Source: a virus
Length of the DNA: 64,000 nt
Virus record (IMG/VR): IMGVR_UViG_3300048687_000113
Location: 45,244-109,243 of that record
Strand: one strand, 5' to 3'
Shown here: positions 39,630-46,409 of the stretch, one piece after another
Numbering within the stretch: position 1 is the first letter of the stretch
How the letters are laid out: the number at the start of each line of letters is the position of its first letter
Position numbers and translations under genes: made by a program
The notes under the pieces: generated by a model
The model's database searches: none
Told to the model about the DNA's origin: nothing
Seen by the model: the letters and a program-made list of their open reading frames with translations, nothing else

Positions 39630-39664
39630 CAGCCATCGCCCCGCACTGTTTCTGAGACTCATGG

Positions 39665-39700
39665 CCAGCCTTCATTTCTGCTCGGTTCCGCTGGCGGAAC
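39665..39700 (+). promoter_or_regulatory. late-leader hairpin element 5 (before hub gene)
   Basis: CCAGC (39665-39669), 20-nt loop CTTCATTTCTGCTCGGTTCC, GCTGG (39690-39694). Alternative perfect hairpin GTTCCG (39685-39690)/CGGAAC (39695-39700). The start at 39713 follows TGGAGG. Confidence 0.78.
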
Positions 39701-39712
39701 TGGAGGCTTCAC

Positions 39713-40435
39713 ATGGCCGAGAAGAAGTCGGACGGTCCGGTCAATCTGCCAGCCAAGGGGATCTGGGAGAACACGTTCGACCGCCGAATCCAGAACATCC
39801 CTTCTTACCTTCCCGGCGAGCCGGGGACCAGCTTCGGGCTCCAGCGGGGCTACATGGTCTCCGCGTTCCCGAAGGACAGCAAGGCCAAGAAAAACCGGTT
39901 CTACATGCTGAATTTCCTGTACAACCCGTCGCAGGTCAGCGTGAACCACAGTACCGACGCAGCGAATCAGGTCATGCCGGCGTACACGCGCTCCGACTTG
40001 GACAACGGGATGCCGTTGGTAGCGGCGGGCGGCTCGCTGTCCTTCGCGCTGCTTTTCGACCGCACCTACGAGATGTCGGACCCCACCAAGTTCGACACGA
40101 TCGAGGGCACATACGGGGTGATGGCCGATGTGCACGTGCTCTACAACCTCCTCGGCATCACCGCGACGCAGAAGGTCAAGGAAACCGGCAGTGAGGGCGA
40201 CAACACCTACGACGGCAACGTGCTCGGCATTATGCAGATGAGCCCGCTGTGGTGTCGCTTCGGGCAGGCCCGCCACTCTTTCAAGGACAAGCTGCCGGCG
40301 ATCTCCAGAATGGAGTACTTCGGGTACGTCAACAACATCGGGATTACCTATAGCCATTTCACGCAGCGTATGACGCCTGTGCGGTGCGCCGTCGACATCA
40401 GCATGACGCTCATGTCGTCCTACGGATGGGTGTGA
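39713..40435 (+). CDS. baseplate / distal tube protein, 240 aa
   Basis: Follows the tape measure, where contractile systems encode the tube-initiator or hub-adaptor protein. The body contains FYMLNFLYNPSQVSVNHSTD and MPLVAAGGSLSFALLFDRTY, which resembles the gp53/PVC7-like tail-tip proteins that join tube and hub and usually come before a LysM protein. The ending YSHFTQRMTPVRCAVDISMT LMSSYGWV is also typical of that family. ATG 39713 lies behind TGGAGG. Nine bases separate it from the LysM-like gene. Confidence 0.75.
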   Translation: MAEKKSDGPVNLPAKGIWENTFDRRIQNIPSYLPGEPGTSFGLQRGYMVSAFPKDSKAKKNRFYMLNFLYNPSQVSVNHSTDAANQVMPAYTRSDLDNGMPLVAAGGSLSFALLFDRTYEMSDPTKFDTIEGTYGVMADVHVLYNLLGITATQKVKETGSEGDNTYDGNVLGIMQMSPLWCRFGQARHSFKDKLPAISRMEYFGYVNNIGITYSHFTQRMTPVRCAVDISMTLMSSYGWV

Positions 40436-40444
40436 GGAGAGGCA

Positions 40445-40729
40445 ATGGCCATTTCCCGGACGTCGCGATATCAGCGCAACGCGACGGCACTCGTCGCCGA
40501 CCGCAAAGGGCAGCTCCAGCTCGCCGTGATGCAGCGCTCGCCCACCGACCAGTCGCTGCGTGTGTCGGACTACCGGTGGCGCAGCGGCGAGCGTGTCGAC
40601 TCCGTCGCCAGCGAGTACTACGGCAGCGAGACGAGCTGGTGGATGTACGCCGAGGCGAACCCGCAGGTGCTCGACTGGACGAATCCGCCGGCCGGCCTTC
40701 AGATCATGGTGCCCCGTGGCGTGGCGTAA
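40445..40729 (+). CDS. LysM-like small baseplate protein, 94 aa
   Basis: A short protein with a LysM-type ending: YRWRSGERVDSVASEYYGSE, WWMYAEANPQV, and LQIMVPRGVA. In Mu-like and PVC-type baseplates the equivalent (gpX / gp53-like) protein glues the hub to the wedge. ATG 40445 follows AGGAGAGGC. The stop lies within the next gene, which starts at GTG 40716, so hub and LysM protein are translated together. Confidence 0.8.
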   Translation: MAISRTSRYQRNATALVADRKGQLQLAVMQRSPTDQSLRVSDYRWRSGERVDSVASEYYGSETSWWMYAEANPQVLDWTNPPAGLQIMVPRGVA

Positions 40730-41915
40730 CACGTACAAGCCCCATCTGACGGCCTCGCAGCCCGCGTTGGAGAGCGGCGCGTGGCTGTCGAGCTTCGAGC
40801 TGTATCAGGCCGAGCAGGCGCACCAGGTCGCCGAGCTGACGGTGATGCACACCTACAACCCCGCGCTGCCCTCCCAGCAGTGGCGGACCCCGGCCGGGTC
40901 GGTGTGGGCGGAGAACACGCCGGTTCATCTGAAGTTCGGGTGGTGGGCGGACGACAGCGCCGACTGGTACGGGTACGTGGCCTCCTCCCGGGTGCTCGCC
41001 TCGGAGAGCGATCCCCGTTATGGGCACGCGGTGCAGATACCCGTGGTCTACACGCTCACCGGCACCAGCATGCTGACGCAGACCCGCCGCAACCGGACCT
41101 GGCGCGACACCTCGGCGTCCGCCATTGCGAGGACAGTGGCCTCCGAGTACAACCTTCAGCCGCGAGTCGACGGCTCCAGCGTGGTCTTCGCGCAGCAGAT
41201 GCAGTCCATGAGCGACTGGCAGTTCCTGTGCGACATCTCCGACCAGATCGGCTACCGCGTCTACGTGGACGGCACCGTGATGTGGTTCGTGGACCGCGAG
41301 ACGGTCATGCCGGCCTCCGACGGGAGCGTGCCTACGTTCCGGATGACTAAGGCGCCCGGGGCCATCGACACCTTGCGCGAGTTCTCGGCCGTCCTGGGCG
41401 ACACGGACCCCGCAGGAGGCGTCCGGGCGCGGTACCAGGCAGTGGCCTACAACCGCACCTCCAGCGTCCTCACACCGGCCACGTACTCCCAGAGCCGGAC
41501 CACTTTGCACGGGCAGCAGGTCGCGGCCCTCCTGGACCGGCAGTACGGCGACCGGCCGGCCGCGTCCTACAACCAGGCGAACCGGCTGCTGGCCGCCGAG
41601 TCGGACTGGCTGTGGGTCGAGGCCCGCGCGGAATCCAACGGGGACCCGCGCCTGAGGCCGGGCACACTCGTGGACCTCCAGGGCAACGCGGTCGGCGAGA
41701 GCAATCTGGGCCTGTGGATGGTGCGTTCCGCCGTCCACAAGATCAACATCAACCTGGTGTACCCGCAGAAGACGACGTACACCTCCACCCTCGTGCTCGG
41801 CCGCAACGACGCCCGCAAGTTGGACCTTCGGGTGCAGCAGCCGCCCGTGCATCCCGCGCCGACCGTCCTCGTCAACGGCCGCTGGCGGGCCGCGTACACG
41901 GGAGGGCTGACATGA
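40716..41915 (+). CDS. baseplate hub protein (gpD/VgrG-like), 399 aa
   Basis: Forms the trimeric hub through which tube and spike are joined. Features of the gpD family: AHQVAELTVMHTYNPALPSQ; WWADDSADWYGYVASSR; TSASAIARTVASEYNLQPRV; MSDWQFLCDISDQIGYRVYV; and the C-terminal domain ending LGLWMVRSAVHKININLVY. I chose GTG 40716, which overlaps the end of the LysM gene by 14 bases, because it restores MAWRNTYKPHL. The stop overlaps the spike start. Full length for the family. Confidence 0.85.
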   Translation: MAWRNTYKPHLTASQPALESGAWLSSFELYQAEQAHQVAELTVMHTYNPALPSQQWRTPAGSVWAENTPVHLKFGWWADDSADWYGYVASSRVLASESDPRYGHAVQIPVVYTLTGTSMLTQTRRNRTWRDTSASAIARTVASEYNLQPRVDGSSVVFAQQMQSMSDWQFLCDISDQIGYRVYVDGTVMWFVDRETVMPASDGSVPTFRMTKAPGAIDTLREFSAVLGDTDPAGGVRARYQAVAYNRTSSVLTPATYSQSRTTLHGQQVAALLDRQYGDRPAASYNQANRLLAAESDWLWVEARAESNGDPRLRPGTLVDLQGNAVGESNLGLWMVRSAVHKININLVYPQKTTYTSTLVLGRNDARKLDLRVQQPPVHPAPTVLVNGRWRAAYTGGLT

Positions 41916-42883
41916 CGGCTCTGTACGGGACCTACAGCGCCATCGTGGTCTCCGCCCAGGACCCGCAGCATCGCGGCCGGGCGCAACTGCGCATCCCCCA
42001 GATCATGGGGACGGCGGTGAGCGGCTGGGCAGTGCCGGTCACCCTCGGCGCGGTCCTGCCCGGCGACCAGGTGTACGTGATGTTCGACGGCGGCGACCGC
42101 TCGGTGCCGCTGTTTTGGCCTCAGCCGCGCGGCGGCGCACAGGGCTGGGTTCCACTGTCGCTGTCGGCCGGCTGGGCTCCTGGCATCAACGGGACGCCGT
42201 CGGCCCGCCTCGGCCAGGACGGCATGATCGAGCTGGCAGGGTCGATCACCACCGACACCCTCAGCGTCGGCGTCTCCACGAAGTTCTCGGCACTGCCCGG
42301 CGGCCTCGGCCGGCCGGTGCACCGGGTTATCCAGCCGGTCGCCACCGACTACCGCACCGCCTTCCGCTCCACGGTCGCGTTCGCCGAGTACCGCATCTCG
42401 CATTCGGTGACCTCCACGAGCTACGGCCCCGATGCCAACGGGCCCGTCGCCACGTTCGTCGCCCCCGGCAGCGGCGCCGCCGCCATCGTCTTCGGCGCAC
42501 ACGTACAGAACACGGTCAGCACAGGGCGTGCCGTAATGAGCCTCCAGGTCTCGGGAACCACCGGCGTGGTCGCCCCGGCCGACGACAACCACGCGGCGGA
42601 AGGCCAGAGCGCCAACAACGCCACCGTCGCCGGCTCCTACTTCCTGACCGGGCTCACCCCCGGCTCGACGTACACCGTCACCGCGATGTACCGCTCCGAC
42701 GGCACCAACAACTCGGCCACCTTCGACAACAAATGGATCACCGTGACGCCCACCGTCATGGACAACTCGCCGATGGCCCGCATCGCCGTCGAGACCAGCG
42801 GAGAGCTGCGCGCGCTCTTCGCCGCCTCGCACTATCCGCCGTACGCGGCCTCGCTGGACGGCGTGCGCGTGCGCGCCGTGTAA
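41912..42883 (+). CDS. tail spike / gpV-like OB-fold protein, 323 aa
   Basis: The N-terminal 75 residues carry the OB fold of gpV/gp5-type spike proteins (YGTYSAIVVSAQDPQHRGRA; AVPVTLGAVLPGDQVYVMFD; GDRSVPLFWP). This is followed by a beta-rich region that does not form the typical triple-stranded beta-helix repeat; it has lectin-like strands (SITTDTLSVGVSTKFSALPG; TGLTPGSTYTVTAMYRSDGT). The OB part would plug into the hub. ATG 41912 overlaps the hub stop. The enlarged C-terminal part may carry a binding role. Confidence 0.82.
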   Translation: MTALYGTYSAIVVSAQDPQHRGRAQLRIPQIMGTAVSGWAVPVTLGAVLPGDQVYVMFDGGDRSVPLFWPQPRGGAQGWVPLSLSAGWAPGINGTPSARLGQDGMIELAGSITTDTLSVGVSTKFSALPGGLGRPVHRVIQPVATDYRTAFRSTVAFAEYRISHSVTSTSYGPDANGPVATFVAPGSGAAAIVFGAHVQNTVSTGRAVMSLQVSGTTGVVAPADDNHAAEGQSANNATVAGSYFLTGLTPGSTYTVTAMYRSDGTNNSATFDNKWITVTPTVMDNSPMARIAVETSGELRALFAASHYPPYAASLDGVRVRAV

Positions 42884-42896
42884 AGGAGAGAAGGCA

Positions 42897-43988
42897 GTGG
42901 CCTACCCGAACTTCCGCCACCTGGCAGCCGACAAGATCCTCGGCATCGACTACGACATCAAGAACCGCTACGGGTCGGGCACCTACCTGCTGCATGCCGC
43001 GATCCACGGCGGCGGCATCGAGCCGCCCACCTCCCAGCTCGCGGCCTACTGCGCCGGCGACGGCGCCTGGTACTCCTTCGAGGCCCTCAACGACCTCACC
43101 GCCCAGACCGTCAAACTGCCGGCCGTAGCCTTCGACGAGCCGTTCTGCGTCGTGAACGCCGGCAACTCCAGCCGGACCGTGGTGTGGCACGGCGTGGACG
43201 ACCAGCGCGAGGCCGAGCAGGTCACGTACATCAGCGGCGCCGACTCCGTGCTGGCCTCGCTGATCGTCCAGGAACTCGTCGCCGCCGGCTTCCAGACCGA
43301 CCGCGCCCCGGTCACGTTCGAGGGCGAGACCCCGCAGAACATCTGCAACCGCAACAAGGCTCGGGCAGGTGTCCAGCTCGACCTCTCCTACACCCTGCGC
43401 AAGTCGTTCTACGCGAGCGGGGACCTCTCCACGGCCGCCCTCTCCCAGCCCGACAACCGGCTGCCGGCCTTCTTCGCCTACGGCGACGCCATCCGCCGGG
43501 CCTGCGCCCAAGTCCCCCTGGCGAGCGACACCGACGACGTCCCGCCGGTCATCACCCAGCCGCGCACGCCCGCCAGCCAGGACGTCAGCACCGCCATGCG
43601 CACCCCCTTCGCCATCGACCACTCCGGCGGTGTCTCGGCCACCACCGACGAGCGCGAGCAGCTCGTGGACCGGGTGCACGCCCTGGTGGGCACGCTGCCC
43701 GGTGAGCGCGTCATGCGCGCCACCTACGGTGTGCCGACCTCGGCCTCCCTGTTCGCGATCAACCCGGAGATCGCCAATGATCAGTTGCAGCGGGCCGTCA
43801 TCGACGCCGTCGCGCAGTTCGAGCCGTCCGCCGTGGTCTCCGCCATCGTCGCCGACGTGAACGAGAACCTGGGCTCGGTCAACGTCAACGTCCAGGTGAG
43901 CCGCGCCGACGTGCCCGGCGCCGAGCGCGACAACACGCGGTCGGTCGGCGTCCTGGTGGGCGGCACCGTCATTTCCACTCCGGAGTAA
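42897..43988 (+). CDS. fusion: poly-gamma-glutamate-hydrolase-like domain + gp25-like baseplate wedge, 363 aa
   Basis: Residues 1-180 resemble DUF867 / poly-gamma-glutamate hydrolases: IHGGGIEPPTSQLA with His37 and Glu42, FDEP (79-82), His98 in VWHG, and NRNKARAGVQLDLSYTLR, a conserved substrate-pocket region of this family. Residues 200-230 are a linker, and 233-360 form the gp25/gpW lysozyme-like wedge (REQLVDRVHALVGTLPGERV; IDAVAQFEPSAVVSAIVADV). The gp25 domain is normally encoded alone. Here the enzyme would sit at the baseplate rim and might trim gamma-linked polyglutamate or gamma-D-Glu bonds of host surfaces. GTG 42897 follows AAAGGAGAGAAG. Confidence 0.82.
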   Translation: MAYPNFRHLAADKILGIDYDIKNRYGSGTYLLHAAIHGGGIEPPTSQLAAYCAGDGAWYSFEALNDLTAQTVKLPAVAFDEPFCVVNAGNSSRTVVWHGVDDQREAEQVTYISGADSVLASLIVQELVAAGFQTDRAPVTFEGETPQNICNRNKARAGVQLDLSYTLRKSFYASGDLSTAALSQPDNRLPAFFAYGDAIRRACAQVPLASDTDDVPPVITQPRTPASQDVSTAMRTPFAIDHSGGVSATTDEREQLVDRVHALVGTLPGERVMRATYGVPTSASLFAINPEIANDQLQRAVIDAVAQFEPSAVVSAIVADVNENLGSVNVNVQVSRADVPGAERDNTRSVGVLVGGTVISTPE

Positions 43989-44031
43989 TTAACGGGCATT
44001 CCGCCTGCCTCCGTAGAATCCCCTTATCAGG

Positions 44032-44071
44032 CCAGCACTCATTTCTCATTCGGTTCCGCTGGAGGAAACCG
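44032..44071 (+). promoter_or_regulatory. late-leader hairpin element 6 (before baseplate J)
   Basis: CCAGC (44032-44036), a 21-nt loop beginning ACTCATTTCTC and ending CGGTTCC, GCTGG (44058-44062). Alternative hairpin CGGTTCC (44051-44057)/GGAAACCG (44064-44071, one bulge) directly before GAGAGGA. Confidence 0.77.
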
Positions 44072-44087
44072 AGAGGAAGTGTGTGCC

Positions 44088-45611
44088 GTGGCAGTCGACA
44101 GCGGGTCCGTTGCGCAGATCGACTACACCTCCCGCGATTTCACGGGCTATCGCGACTCGCTGCTCCAGTACGCAACGCAGATCCTGCCGGAATGGACGAG
44201 CCGCTCACCCGCCGATTTCGGCGTGGTGATGGTGGAACTTTTCTCCTACGTCGGCGACATCATCAGCTTCTATCAGGACAGGATCGCCGACGAATCCTTC
44301 CTCGCCACCGCCACCCAGCGCTCCAGCGTGGTGGCCATCTCCCAGCAGCTCGGATACCAGCCGCACCCCGCGATCCCCGCGACCGGACAGGTGGCCTTCT
44401 CGCCCGCTCCCGGCCTGGTCTCCCCGGTCACGCTCGACGCCGGCACCCAGGTGATCACGGAATACCTACCGAGCCTGGACCGGCCCATCGTCTACGAGCT
44501 GACCTCTCCCGTCGTCGTGCCGGCCTACACCACTCCCGTGCCGCAGGTCGTCGGTCTGGTCGCCGAGGGGGCCACCCAGGGCGACCGCAGTCTGGTGCTG
44601 TACCCCTCGACGTCGGGTGAGGCCGGCTCCACGGTCCGCGTCGAGGACATCGGCACCTCGGACGGCACCAAGTCGCAGACCTTCGCCCTGGCCCAGTCCC
44701 AGGCGCTGCTCGACACGGTGCGCATCTTCCTCGATGACGGGGTGGGCGGCACCGAGTGGACACGAGTCTCCGACTTCCTCCTGGTGCGCGACAGCGACCT
44801 CGTTTTCACCGCCGAGACCGACGACCAGGGCGTCACTCACGTGACGTTCGGCGACGGGACCAACGGAGCGCTGCCGGCCACCGGCATCAAGCTCACGGCG
44901 GCATACCGGACCGGGGGCGGCTCGTACGGCAACATCCCGCAGGGTTCGATCATCGATCTCGCCGATGCGCTGCCCGGCGTCGTGGTGGCCGGCTCCGCCC
45001 CGATGGCCGGCGGCGCGGACGAGGAGCCGACCGACCAGGTCCGGGAGAACGCCCCGCGCTTGTTCCGCACGCAGGGCCGGGCGGTCTCCGCCCAGGACTA
45101 CGCGGACCTGGCCCTGGCCGTGCCCGGCATCGCCGACGCCCGTGCCGTGGTCCGCTCGTCCAGCGCCGTGACCATCTATGTCGTCGGCCCGAACAACATC
45201 CTCCCGAGCGAAGGCCAGAGAGACTCCGTCGCCCAGTACGTGCAGGACCGCGCCCTGTCGGGGGTCGTGGTCAACGTGGTCAACGGCTCGCTGATCCCGG
45301 TGAACATCGGCTCCAGCACCGCGCCCGTGCTCCTGTCGGTACTGCCGCGCTATCGCCGCGACACGGTGAAGCTCGCGGTGCAGCAGGCCGTTCAGAAGGT
45401 CTTCACGCCTCCCGAGACCACGCTTTCCTCCCGTATCTCGATTTCGCACCTCTACAAGGCCATTCAGCAGGTCGCGGGCGTCGACTGGGCCGTCATTCAG
45501 CTCATGGCCCGCTCCGATCTCCCGCAGTCCGGCACCGCCGATGTCGTCTGCCGCGACAACGAAATCCCGATCGTCGGCAACGTCGTGATCACCGCCAGCG
45601 GCGGAGTATAG
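44088..45611 (+). CDS. baseplate J-like protein, 507 aa
   Basis: Wedge protein of the contractile baseplate. It has the J-family pattern: DYTSRDFTGYRDSLLQYATQ, MVELFSYVGDIISFYQDRIA, TFGDGTNGALPATGIK, GADEEPTDQVRENAPRLFRT, AVSAQDYADLALAVPGIADA. Near the end lies PPETTLSSRISISHLYKAIQ. The GTG at 44088 is chosen (MAVDSGSVAQIDY); the GTG at 44079 is only two bases from the GAGAGG site. Preceded by leader element 6. Confidence 0.9.
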   Translation: MAVDSGSVAQIDYTSRDFTGYRDSLLQYATQILPEWTSRSPADFGVVMVELFSYVGDIISFYQDRIADESFLATATQRSSVVAISQQLGYQPHPAIPATGQVAFSPAPGLVSPVTLDAGTQVITEYLPSLDRPIVYELTSPVVVPAYTTPVPQVVGLVAEGATQGDRSLVLYPSTSGEAGSTVRVEDIGTSDGTKSQTFALAQSQALLDTVRIFLDDGVGGTEWTRVSDFLLVRDSDLVFTAETDDQGVTHVTFGDGTNGALPATGIKLTAAYRTGGGSYGNIPQGSIIDLADALPGVVVAGSAPMAGGADEEPTDQVRENAPRLFRTQGRAVSAQDYADLALAVPGIADARAVVRSSSAVTIYVVGPNNILPSEGQRDSVAQYVQDRALSGVVVNVVNGSLIPVNIGSSTAPVLLSVLPRYRRDTVKLAVQQAVQKVFTPPETTLSSRISISHLYKAIQQVAGVDWAVIQLMARSDLPQSGTADVVCRDNEIPIVGNVVITASGGV

Positions 45612-45622
45612 GAGCCCAGGCC

Positions 45623-46399
45623 ATGCCCGCTGTCTACCCCCTGAATGTGCGCGCCTTCACGCCGAAGACCGACAATGTCGACGTCATCTGGGCCGCCCAC
45701 GTCAATGACCTCCAAAACGAGGTGTCCGCCGTCGAGCGCACCGTGGGCGCGAATCCCCATGCGTGGGGCGGCTGGTGGCCGAGCGGAAATACGAGCTGGC
45801 CGCCGAAGACCGGCACTTTCACGGTGAAGACACCCGCACCGGTACCCAACTTCGGTGCGGGAAAGATCTATTCGTCGGTGTCCGACCGCCTCAAGGCCGT
45901 GCAGCAGCAGACGACCTGGCTGACCTTGATGACATCGCTGCTGGCGGGGCAGTCCGGGCAGAAGCCCGCCCCGCCGCCGGCCGCCGTGATCCGGGCGCCG
46001 GGACTCAAGGTCCCCACAGGCGAGGGCGCGTGGACCCCCATGCGATGGGGTGCGGCCGATTACGACCCGAACAAGATGTACCACGGGGGCAGTTCCATTT
46101 ACGCGCCGCAGAGCGGCTTTTGGGACATCACCGTGAATATCTGGGGCGACTCCACGGTGAGGAAGGCCAACGATCTGCACTTCTTCCATGTGCGGCTCAT
46201 GCGCGGAAATGATGAGGTGGCCGGCCAGGACTCGATGGTGGAAACCCAGACGTGGATTCGCCATCGCATCAACCTGGCCTGGCAGGGCCGTTGGAATGCG
46301 GGGGTGCCGATGCAGGTCCAGGTGAGCCAGCACGGCGCCGTCGATAAGACGGTCGACGCCAACGCCAGCATTTCGCTGTCGTTCGTGCGCTCGTACTGA
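45623..46399 (+). CDS. putative receptor-binding / jelly-roll tail protein, 258 aa
   Basis: ATG 45623 lies between the baseplate J and gpI-like genes. The first 90 residues contain helical segments (VIWAAHVNDLQNEVSAVERT; VSDRLKAVQQQTTWLTL), a Pro-rich linker follows, and the last 130 residues are beta-rich (GFWDITVNIWGD, DLHFFHVRLMRG, GVPMQVQVSQHG, ASISLSFVRSY). The layout is like a C1q/TNF-type jelly roll on a coiled stem. It may be a receptor-binding trimer at the baseplate. Assignment inferred. Confidence 0.6.
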   Translation: MPAVYPLNVRAFTPKTDNVDVIWAAHVNDLQNEVSAVERTVGANPHAWGGWWPSGNTSWPPKTGTFTVKTPAPVPNFGAGKIYSSVSDRLKAVQQQTTWLTLMTSLLAGQSGQKPAPPPAAVIRAPGLKVPTGEGAWTPMRWGAADYDPNKMYHGGSSIYAPQSGFWDITVNIWGDSTVRKANDLHFFHVRLMRGNDEVAGQDSMVETQTWIRHRINLAWQGRWNAGVPMQVQVSQHGAVDKTVDANASISLSFVRSY

Positions 46400-46409
46400 G
46401 GGGGCCGGC

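Noticed and set aside
23799-44071. The six leader hairpins as ordinary terminators
   Set aside because: The stems are only 5 bp, no T-run follows, and the conserved part is the loop. They also sit directly at ribosome sites.
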